From the NCBI RefSeq assembly GCF_900101465.1, contig NZ_FMZM01000001.1, forward strand, positions 496,001 through 560,000: a DNA stretch of 64,000 bases, read 5' to 3'. Below are positions 19,465-27,100 of this stretch, piece by piece; position 1 is the first letter of the stretch, and each line of letters starts with the position of its first letter. The notes under the pieces were generated by a model, which was not told the DNA's origin, did no database searches, and saw nothing but the letters and a program-made list of their open reading frames with translations. The translations under genes were made by a program, and so were the position numbers. Source of the stretch: Nocardioides lianchengensis (GTDB lineage: Bacteria; Actinomycetota; Actinomycetes; Propionibacteriales; Nocardioidaceae).

Positions 19465-20249
19465 GCACCACCACCGCGCCCGGCTACATCGACCTCGCCG
19501 GCACCGAGAAGGTGCCGCTCAGCCGGCTGGTCAAGGTCGAGGTCCGCAAGGCGCTCGACACCCGTGCCGGCTTCTGGTTCGCCGTCTCGATCGTCGCCCT
19601 GGTGCTCGCGGTCGAGGTCATCTTCGCGTTCGCCGCCTCCGACCAGGACCGCACCTTCGAGAACCACCTCGGCATCGCGGGCGCCGTGCTCGGCTACTTC
19701 CTGCCGATCCTCATCATCATGCTGGTCACCAGCGAGGCCAGCCAGCGCAACGGGCTGGTGACCTTCACGCTGGAGCCGCGGCGCCCGCGGGTGGTGCTGG
19801 CCAAGTTCCTCGCGGGCCTGGTGCTCGCGGTCGCCGTGATGGTGCTGTCGGCCGTGATGGCCGCGGTCGGCATGCTGATCGGACGTGGCGACGAGTGGGG
19901 CGTCGACGGCAACCTCGTCTTCAACGGCTTCATCCTCTCCGCCGTGGTGTCGGTGCTGATCGGGTTCGCCATCGCCACCCTGTTGATGAACACCCCGGCC
20001 GCGATCGTCGGCTACTTCGCCTACACGCTCATCCTCCCGACCGCGGTCGGGATCCTCTCCGCCCTCAGCGACTGGTTCAACGACCTGGCGCCGTGGATCG
20101 AGTTCAACACCGCGCAGACGCCGCTGTTCCAGGGCGACTACACGCCGACCGGCGAGGAGTGGGCGCAGATCGCGACCAGTGGCTTCATCTGGCTGGTCGT
20201 CCCGCTGGTGTTCGGCATCCGCCGGCTGCTGCGGATCGAGTTCAAGTAA
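19461..20249 (+). CDS. ABC-2 type transporter permease
   Basis: 262 residues with about six hydrophobic helices (FAVSIVALVLAVEVIFAF, VLGYFLPILIIMLVT, LVLAVAVMVLSAVMAAVG, VVSVLIGFAIATLLM, VGYFAYTLILPTAVGILSAL, SGFIWLVVPLVFGI). It is translationally coupled to the ATPase (ATG overlaps TGA). Together they form an exporter for an unknown, probably amphiphilic, substrate. A strong hairpin follows at 20282-20316. Confidence 0.9.
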   Translation: MSTTTAPGYIDLAGTEKVPLSRLVKVEVRKALDTRAGFWFAVSIVALVLAVEVIFAFAASDQDRTFENHLGIAGAVLGYFLPILIIMLVTSEASQRNGLVTFTLEPRRPRVVLAKFLAGLVLAVAVMVLSAVMAAVGMLIGRGDEWGVDGNLVFNGFILSAVVSVLIGFAIATLLMNTPAAIVGYFAYTLILPTAVGILSALSDWFNDLAPWIEFNTAQTPLFQGDYTPTGEEWAQIATSGFIWLVVPLVFGIRRLLRIEFK

Positions 20250-20281
20250 CCCTTCACCGAGGGTTGTCCGACACGACACCT

Positions 20282-20316
20282 CGTGGCGGCAGGCACGCTC
20301 CGTGCCTGCCGCCACG
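20282..20316 (+). terminator. Hairpin ending the ABC-2 operon
   Basis: Perfect 16-bp arms CGTGGCGGCAGGCACG (20282-20297) and their complement (20301-20316) with a 3-nt loop CTC. No U-tract. It lies 33 bp after the permease stop and ends only 8 bp before the ATG of the SGNH hydrolase gene, so that gene must depend on read-through or on a promoter within the hairpin. Confidence 0.6.
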
Positions 20317-20324
20317 CTGGCGTC

Positions 20325-21110
20325 ATGTACCTGCGGGTGGCCTCCCTCGGTGACAGCTCGACCTTCGGCATCGGTGACCCGGTGCCGCACGCCGTGTCCC
20401 CGACCGGCTGGCGCGGGTGGGCCCGGCTGCTCGCGGACGCCCTCGGCACGTCGTACGACGTCTCCTTCTGCAACCTGGCCGTCTCGGGAGCCACGGCGGC
20501 GACCGTGCGGACCGGACAGCTCGAGGAGGCGGTCGCGCACCGCCCCGACGTCGCGTCCCTGGTCGTGGGCATCAACGACACGATGCGCTCGACCTGGGAC
20601 ACCCGGCGGGTCCGCGAGGACCTGATGACCTGCGCCGAGGCGCTGCAGTCGACCGGTGCGCTGCTGCTGACCGCGCGCTTCCACGACCATGGCGCCGCGA
20701 TCGGGTTGCCGGGCGTGTTGCGCCGGCCGATGCTGGCCCGGATCGAGCGGGTCAACGCGGTCTACGACGAGGTGCACGCGACGTACGGCGGGCTCCGGGT
20801 CGACCTGGCCGCGCAGCCGGGGATCTTCCGGCGCGAGTCCTGGTCGGTGGACCGGCTGCATCCCTCGGAGCGCGGCCACCGGGCGCTGGCCGGCGCCTTC
20901 GCATCGCTCCTGCAGCGCGAGGGCCTGGACTTCGCGTCGCCCTCGCCGGAGCCGTCCGGCGGCTTCGAGCCGAGCTGGCGCCGGGACCTGGCCTGGATGG
21001 CCGCCGAGGGCGTGCCCTGGATGGGGCGCCGGGCGCGCGACCTCGCTCCGTGGGCGGTCCGGCTGGCCTGGACCGAGGGCGTGCGAGGGCGTGTCCCCGC
21101 CGGCCACTAG
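20325..21110 (+). CDS. SGNH/GDSL-family hydrolase
   Basis: 261 residues from ATG 20325 ([19 protein letters not shown]). Block I is GDS with nucleophile Ser11, block III is VVGINDTMR (Asn), and block V is [10 protein letters not shown] with the catalytic Asp/His pair. No signal peptide is visible, so it is probably cytoplasmic. The family contains esterases, lipases and carbohydrate acetyl-esterases; the substrate is unknown. Its TAG stop (21108-21110) is also the start of the -10 hexamer of the next gene. Confidence 0.87.
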   Translation: MYLRVASLGDSSTFGIGDPVPHAVSPTGWRGWARLLADALGTSYDVSFCNLAVSGATAATVRTGQLEEAVAHRPDVASLVVGINDTMRSTWDTRRVREDLMTCAEALQSTGALLLTARFHDHGAAIGLPGVLRRPMLARIERVNAVYDEVHATYGGLRVDLAAQPGIFRRESWSVDRLHPSERGHRALAGAFASLLQREGLDFASPSPEPSGGFEPSWRRDLAWMAAEGVPWMGRRARDLAPWAVRLAWTEGVRGRVPAGH

Positions 21111-21120
21111 CCTGCTGGTC

Positions 21121-21852
21121 ATGACACGCGCCGACGGTCGTAGCGACGACGAGCTCCGCCAGATCACGATCACCCGCAACTGGCTCGACCACGCCGCCGG
21201 CTCGGTGCTGGTCGAGTTCGGCCGCACCCGCGTCCTGTGCGCCGCGTCCGCCTCGGAGGGCGTGCCGCGCTGGCGCAAGGGCTCGGGCCTGGGCTGGGTG
21301 ACGGCGGAGTACGCCATGCTCCCTGCGTCCACCAACACCCGCTCCGACCGCGAGTCGGTCAAGGGTCGGATCGGCGGCCGCACCCACGAGATCAGCCGGC
21401 TGATCGGCCGCTCGCTGCGCGCGGTCGTCGACTACCAGGCGCTCGGCGAGAACACCATCCAGCTCGACTGCGACGTCCTCCAGGCCGACGGCGGCACCCG
21501 CACCGCCGCGATCACCGGCGCGTACGTCGCCCTCGCCGACGCCGTCGCCCACCTCCGCTCGACCGGCGCGCTCAAGGGCGAGCCGCTGACCGGCTCGGTC
21601 GCCGCCGTCAGCGTCGGCATCATCGACGGCGTCCCGCGCCTCGACCTCCCCTACGAGGAGGACGTGCGCGCCGAGACCGACATGAACATCGTGATGACCG
21701 GCGACGGCAAGTTCATCGAGGTGCAGGGCACCGCCGAGGGCGCGGCCTTCGACCGGGCCGAGCTCGACGCGCTGCTCGCGCTCGGCGAGAAGGGCTGCGC
21801 CGACCTCACCCGCCTCCAGCAGAACGCGCTGGGCGTCTCGGTGGTCGAGTAG
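21121..21852 (+). CDS. rph: Ribonuclease PH
   Basis: 243 residues, the usual RNase PH size. It has the [29 protein letters not shown] and [25 protein letters not shown] regions (phosphate- and metal-binding sites); the enzyme trims tRNA 3' ends phosphorolytically. ATG 21121 is 7 nt after TAGCCT (21108-21113), so it has its own leaderless promoter embedded in the previous stop codon. The last four residues (SVVE) and the stop are encoded by the first unit of a 41-bp tandem repeat shared with the rdgB start. Confidence 0.95.
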   Translation: MTRADGRSDDELRQITITRNWLDHAAGSVLVEFGRTRVLCAASASEGVPRWRKGSGLGWVTAEYAMLPASTNTRSDRESVKGRIGGRTHEISRLIGRSLRAVVDYQALGENTIQLDCDVLQADGGTRTAAITGAYVALADAVAHLRSTGALKGEPLTGSVAAVSVGIIDGVPRLDLPYEEDVRAETDMNIVMTGDGKFIEVQGTAEGAAFDRAELDALLALGEKGCADLTRLQQNALGVSVVE

Positions 21853-21957
21853 TGAGCGCCAGCGAACGTCGGGCTCTGTCGGTGGTCGAGTAGTGAGCGC
21901 CAGCGAACGTCGGGCTCTGTCGGTGGTCGAGTAGTGAGCGCCAGCGAACGTATCGAG
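21838..21957 (+). repeat. 41-bp tandem repeat (2.75 copies) spanning the rph stop and rdgB start
   Basis: Units start at 21838, 21879 and 21920 (TCGGTGGTCGAGTAGTGAGC...); the third is cut after 31 bp and continues TATCGAGACC. Each unit contains TAGTG, a stop codon overlapping a GTG. Two complete 13-codon reading frames (21852-21893 and 21893-21934), both encoding [13 protein letters not shown], therefore lie between rph and rdgB. The full right-hand segment GGTGGTCGAG...ATCGAGACC resembles the dispersed repeats at 5002 and 46687. Confidence 0.85.
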
Positions 21958-22566
21958 ACCCGGATCCACCTCGCCTCCCGCAACGCCAAGAAGCTCGCCG
22001 AGATGGAGCGCATCCTCGCCACGCACCTGCCCGGCGCGAGCGTCGTCGGCCTCGACGACGTCCCGGCGTACGACGAGCCGGTCGAGGACGAGCCGACCTT
22101 CGAGGGCAACGCGCTGCTGAAGGCCCGCGCGGGCTTCGCGGCCACCGGACTGCCGTCGGTCGCCGACGACAGCGGCCTGTGCGTCGACGCGCTCAACGGC
22201 ATGCCCGGCGTGCTCTCCGCCCGCTGGTCCGGCCCGCCCAAGAGCGACGAGCGCAACAACCGGCTGCTGCTCGACCAGCTCGCCGACGTGCCCGACGAGC
22301 GCCGTACGGCGTACTTCACCTGCGCGGTCGCGTTCGTGCACGCCGGCGGCGAGCTGGTCGTGCACGGCCGGATGGACGGCACCGTGGTCCGCGAGGTGCG
22401 GGGGAGCGGCGGGTTCGGCTACGACGTGCTGTTCGTGGCCGACGACCACCCGGGCCTCACGACCGCGGAGCTGTCCCGCGAGGACAAGGACGCCATCTCC
22501 CACCGGGGCAAGGCGCTCAGGGAACTGGCACCTCTGCTGGCCCGGCAGCTCGGATCCGCCGGCTGA
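21934..22566 (+). CDS. rdgB: RdgB/HAM1 family non-canonical purine NTP pyrophosphatase
   Basis: 210 residues. LASRNAKKLAEMERIL, EDEPTFEGNALLKARA, VADDSGLCVDALNGMPGVLSARW and SHRGKAL are the family motifs. The enzyme hydrolyses XTP/dITP/ITP to monophosphate and PPi, cleaning the nucleotide pool. The GTG at 21934 is the last of three identical GTGs in a tandem repeat and is the only in-frame start that leaves the conserved N-terminus intact. rph-rdgB order is conserved in actinobacteria. The end overlaps the convergent transporter gene by 50 bp. Confidence 0.93.
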   Translation: MSASERIETRIHLASRNAKKLAEMERILATHLPGASVVGLDDVPAYDEPVEDEPTFEGNALLKARAGFAATGLPSVADDSGLCVDALNGMPGVLSARWSGPPKSDERNNRLLLDQLADVPDERRTAYFTCAVAFVHAGGELVVHGRMDGTVVREVRGSGGFGYDVLFVADDHPGLTTAELSREDKDAISHRGKALRELAPLLARQLGSAG

Positions 22567-23398
22567 TCAGCGTCCCCCAGACGGCGGCGAGCACGAACAT
22601 GAAGACCGAGTAGACCGCCGCCGGCACCGAGATCTCGGTGTTGTCCAGCACCTCGACCGCGACGTAGATCGCCAGCGTGCCGTTGTGCACGCCGATCTCC
22701 ATCGACGAGGCGATGGCCTGCTCCTCGCGGATGCCGAACGCGCGCGGGACGACGTACCCGATCACCAGGCTGGCGGCGCAGAACAGGCCGGCGGCCAGGC
22801 CGACGTCGGCGAGGTAGTCGCCGACGTTCTCACGCTGGTCGAGCAGGATGCCGAGGACCAACACGGCCAGGATGACCGCGGACCCGGTGCGCACCGGGCG
22901 GTCCATCCGCTCGGCGAAGGCCGCCTTCCGGGCGCGGACCAGCATGCCAAGGCCCACCGGCACCAGCACCACGGCGAAGACCTCGACCACCTTGCCGAAC
23001 TGCAGGTCGACGGTCTCGCCCTGGTCGTAGTGGGCGATGGCCAGGTTGGTGATGATCGGCAGGGACACGATGGCGATCACCGAGTTGATCGCGGTGAGCG
23101 TGACGTTGAGCGCGACGTCGCCGCGGAAGAGGTGGCTGTAGAGGTTGGCGCTGGTCCCGCCCGGGGAGGCGGCGAGCAGCATCATGCCGATGGCCAGCAG
23201 CGGGGGCAGGTCGAGCAGCTTGACCAGCCCGAAGCAGAGCGCCGGCAGCAGCAGCAGCTGGCAGCCCAGCGCGACGGCCACCGCGCGCGGGTGCCGCCCG
23301 ACGCGCCGGAAGTCGTCGGGGGTGAGCGAGAGCCCGAGTCCGAACATGATGATCGCGAGCGCCAGGGGCAGCCCGACCGTGGTGAGCGCGGAGTCCAT
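22517..23398 (-). CDS. Bile acid:sodium symporter (BASS) family transporter
   Basis: 293 residues with nine or ten hydrophobic helices. It starts MDSALTTVGLPLALAIIMFG and has the BASS motifs LAASPGGTSANLYSHLFRGD and EIGVHNGTLAIYV. Members are secondary, Na+-coupled carriers of organic anions; bile acids are not implied. A second BASS protein is encoded at 44390-45313 but differs clearly in sequence. The gene is convergent with rdgB, with a 50-bp overlap, and divergent from the acyltransferase gene. Confidence 0.87.
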   Translation of the reverse strand: MDSALTTVGLPLALAIIMFGLGLSLTPDDFRRVGRHPRAVAVALGCQLLLLPALCFGLVKLLDLPPLLAIGMMLLAASPGGTSANLYSHLFRGDVALNVTLTAINSVIAIVSLPIITNLAIAHYDQGETVDLQFGKVVEVFAVVLVPVGLGMLVRARKAAFAERMDRPVRTGSAVILAVLVLGILLDQRENVGDYLADVGLAAGLFCAASLVIGYVVPRAFGIREEQAIASSMEIGVHNGTLAIYVAVEVLDNTEISVPAAVYSVFMFVLAAVWGTLISRRIRAAGPAEVPVP

Positions 23399-23464
23399 GG
23401 CGGGACGGTAGTGGATCGGACGTGACGGGCGTCACCACTTCCCGTGGACCGCTACGTTCACGGG

Positions 23465-24052
23465 GTGAACCGACACTTCCTGGTCCGTCGTACCTTCGCG
23501 CGGGTGGCGCTGCGCCTCACGGGCTGGAAGACGGTCGGCACCGTCCCGAGCAAGGGCATCCTCGTCGGCGCCCCGCACACCTCGAACTGGGACTGGGTGC
23601 TCACGATGCTCCTGGCCTGGGACAACAGCGTGCAGATCCGGCTGTTGGTCAAGGACTCCTTCTTCAAGGGGCCGGTCGGCCCCTTCATGCGGGCCACCGG
23701 CGCCGTCGAGCTGGATCGGACGAATCCCGGCGCGACGATCCGCGCCCTGCTCGCCGACTCCGAGACCGACGAGACCTTCCTGCTCGGCATCGCCGCGGAG
23801 GGCACGCGCAGCAAGGGCGAGTACTGGAAGTCCGGCTTCTACCGGATCTCCCAGCAGACCGGCATCCCGGTCACCCTGGCCTTCCTCGACGCGCCCTCGA
23901 AGACCGTCGGGTGGGGCCCGACCTTCGACCTGACCGGCGACGTGCGCGCCGACATGGACACCATCCGCGCGTTCTACGCCGACAAGACCGGCATCAAGCC
24001 GGAGGGTACGACGCTCCCGCGGCTCCGCGAGGAGGACCGCGCGAGCGACTGA
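23465..24052 (+). CDS. PlsC-like 1-acylglycerol-3-phosphate acyltransferase
   Basis: 195 residues. The catalytic HX4D motif is His38-TSNW-Asp43, and EGTRSKGEYWKSGFYRIS corresponds to the glycerophosphate-binding EGTR block. The family transfers acyl groups from CoA or ACP to lysophospholipids at the membrane. GTG 23465 is preferred to GTG 23444 because TACGTT (23453-23458) lies 6 nt before it. It is close in style to the PlsC-like proteins lacking long transmembrane segments; the exact acceptor is unknown. The stop is 1 bp from the 3' end of the convergent tRNA. Confidence 0.86.
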   Translation: MNRHFLVRRTFARVALRLTGWKTVGTVPSKGILVGAPHTSNWDWVLTMLLAWDNSVQIRLLVKDSFFKGPVGPFMRATGAVELDRTNPGATIRALLADSETDETFLLGIAAEGTRSKGEYWKSGFYRISQQTGIPVTLAFLDAPSKTVGWGPTFDLTGDVRADMDTIRAFYADKTGIKPEGTTLPRLREEDRASD

Positions 24053-24053
24053 G

Positions 24054-24127
24054 TGCGCCCGGAGAGACTCGAACTCTCACTGGCCAGGACCTAAACCTGG
24101 TGCCTCTACCCATTGGGCTACGGGCGC
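24054..24127 (-). tRNA. tRNA with UAG anticodon (Leu decoding), class-I variable loop
   Basis: 74 nt on the minus strand, 5' end at 24127. Acceptor stem GCGCCCG/CGGGCGC is perfect with discriminator A; the D-arm starts GCCCAATGGG. Anticodon stem CCAGG/CCTGG encloses the 7-nt loop TTTAGGT, anticodon TAG. The T-arm is GAGAG-TTCGAGT-CTCTC. The variable region is only CCAGT (5 nt), whereas bacterial tRNA-Leu normally has a long variable arm. No CCA is encoded. The codon would be CUA, so Leu is the nominal identity, but the fold is not a standard tRNA-Leu. Confidence 0.85.
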
Positions 24128-24199
24128 CTGAGACGCGTGAAGTCTAGGGTCGACGCCCCGGCTCTTGGTGCGCCGCCCACCGGGGTCTACGGTCGGAGC

Positions 24200-27100
24200 G
24201 TGTCAACGGCGACGCAGGTGGACAAGTCCGAGCTCCTCGAGAAGGCGACCGCGCTGGCGCGGTCCGGGACGGGGTCGGGAGGCCCACCCCACGACCGGGT
24301 GGGGGAGCTGCTGCGGGCCTACTACCGGCACGTCGCGCCCGAGGACCTCGTCGACCGCACCGACGTCGACGTGTACGGCGCCTTCGCCTCCCACCACCGG
24401 CTCGCGGGCCAGCGGCCGCAGGGCACCGCGCAGGTGCGGGTGCTCACCCCGACCCTGGGGGAGGAGGGCTGGTCGGCCGGCGGCCACTCGGTGGTCGAGG
24501 TCGTCGTCGACGACATGCCCTTCCTCGTCGACTCGCTGACCATGGAGCTCTCCCGGCAGCTGCGCGACGTGCACGTGGTCGTGCACCCGCACTTCGACGT
24601 CGAGCGCGACATCACCGGCGAGCTGCAGGCGGTGCACGTGATCGACGACGGCTCGCTCGAGCCGCACGAGGGCACGATCCGCGAGTCCTGGATGCACGTC
24701 GAGATCGGCCGGGTGCCCGAGGGCGAGGACCTCGACGCGATGGTCGAGCACGTCCACCAGGTGCTGCGCGACGTCCGGGAGGCGACCGAGGACTGGCCGC
24801 GCACCCGGGCCCGGATGCTGGAGATCGTCGAGGAGCTCGGCGACGCCGCGCCCGCCGGCGTCGGTGCCGAGGAGGTCCGGCAGGCGCGCGAGCTGCTGAC
24901 CTGGCTGACCGAGGAGCACTACACGTTCCTGGGCTACCGCGAGTACGAGCTCACCGCCGACGACCACCTGCAGGGCGTGCCCGGCACCGGGCTCGGCATC
25001 CTGCGTGACGACCCCGACCTCTCCCAGAGCACCCAGCTGCCCGAGAAGGTGCGCGACAAGGCCCGCGAGCCGAGCCTGCTGGTGCTGGCCAAGGCCAACT
25101 CGCGGGCGACCGTGCACCGCCCGGCGTACCTCGACTACGTCGGCGTGAAGACCTTCGACGCCGACGGGAACGTGATCGGCGAGCGCCGCTTCCTCGGCCT
25201 GCTCTCGAGCACCGCGTACGCCGAGTCGCTGACCCGGATCCCGCTGCTGCGCGAGCGCGCGGCCGACGTGCTGAAGCGCAGCGGCTTCGACCCGCGCAGC
25301 TACGCCGGCCGGGCGCTGATGGACACCCTCGAGACCTACCCCCGCGACGAGCTGTTCCACACGAGCGTCGAGGAGCTCGCCCCGATGGCCGAGGCGGCCA
25401 TGCACGCCCGCGAGCGCCGCGCCGTGCGCGCGATCATCCGGCGCGACACCTACGGCCGCTACGTCTCGGTGCTGGTCTACCTCCCGCGCGACCGCTACAA
25501 CACGGGGGTCCGGGAGAAGTTCTCGCAGATCCTCCAGGACCGACTCGGCGCCGAGTCGGTGGAGTTCACCGTCCGCATCAACGAGTCCACGACCGCCCGG
25601 GTGCACTTCGTCGCCCACCTGCCGCACGGCGCCCAGATGCCCGAGGTCGACACCGCCGACCTCGAGCGGCGGCTGACCGAGGCGTCCCGCTCCTGGCGCG
25701 ACGACTTCCTCGGCGCCGTCATCGCCGAGTACGGCGAGGAGGCCGGCTCGGCCCTCGGTCGCCGCTACGTCGACGCGTGGCCCGAGGCCTACAAGGAGGA
25801 CTTCGCCCCGCGTACGGCGTCGGTCGACCTGGGCCGCCTTGAAGGCATCCGGGGCGACGAGGGCATCGACCTGTCGCTCTACCAGCCGCTGGACGCGGGG
25901 CGCGGCGAGGCGCGGCTGAAGGTCTACCGGGTCGGCGAGCCGCTGTCGCTGTCGGCCGTGCTGCCGATGCTGTCGTCGATGGGCGTCGAGGTCGTCGACG
26001 AGCGCCCGTACGACCTGGCCGGCGACCCGGGTGGGCGCCGCTCCTTCGTCTACGAGTTCGGCCTGCGCTCGGACCGACAGCTGCCCGAGGAGGCGCGCGG
26101 GCTGTTCCAGGACGCCCTGCACGCGGTGTGGGACGGCTTCAACGAGACCGACGGCTTCAACGCGCTGGTGCTGGGCGCCGGGCTGACCTGGCGCCAGGCG
26201 ACGGTGCTGCGCGCCTACGCCAAGTACATGCGCCAGGGTGGCTCGCCGTTCGCCCTGGACTCGATCCAGGACGCGTTGGCGGCCAACGTCGACATCACCC
26301 GGCTGCTGGCGCGGCTCTTCGAGGCCCGCTTCGACCCGGCGGCGGGCGACGATCGGGACGCGGCGCAGGAGGACCTGGTCCGCCGGATCGGCGCCGCCCT
26401 CGACGACGTGGCCAGCCTCGACCACGACCGCATCCTGCGCTCCTACCTCGTGCACGTGCGGGCCACGCTGCGGACCAACTACTTCCAGCGGGTCTCCACG
26501 GACGGGGCGAGCCGGCCGAAGTCGTACATCTCCTTCAAGCTGGAGCCGTCCCAGATCCCCGACCTGCCGCACCCGCGGCCGAAGTTCGAGATCTTCGTCT
26601 ACAGCCCCCGCGTCGAGGGCGTGCACCTGCGCTTCGGCTCGGTCGCCCGCGGCGGACTGCGCTGGTCGGACCGGCGCGACGACTTCCGCACCGAGGTGCT
26701 CGGCCTGGTCAAGGCCCAGATGGTGAAGAACACCGTGATCGTGCCGGTCGGCGCGAAGGGCGGCTTCTACGCCAAGAACCTCCCGGATCCCTCGGTCGAC
26801 CGCGACGCCTGGCTGGCCGAGGGCGTGGCCTGCTACCGCACGTTCATCTCCGGCCTGCTCGACCTCACCGACAACCTGGTCGAGGGCGAGACGGTGCCGC
26901 CGACCGACGTCGTACGCCACGACGGGGACGACTCCTACCTCGTGGTGGCCGCCGACAAGGGCACCGCGACGTTCTCCGACATCGCCAACGGGGTGGCCCA
27001 GGACTACGGCTTCTGGCTCGGTGACGCGTTCGCCAGCGGCGGCTCGGTCGGCTACGACCACAAGGCGATGGGCATCACCGCCCGCGGCGCCTGGGTCTCG

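Noticed and set aside
19173..21383. 736-codon minus-strand open frame across permease, SGNH hydrolase and rph
   Set aside because: Low-complexity shadow of three well-supported plus-strand genes.
21838..21957. Short regular repeats that could suggest a CRISPR array
   Set aside because: The 41-bp units are directly tandem with no unique spacers and there are no cas genes; they are a local duplication of the rph/rdgB junction.
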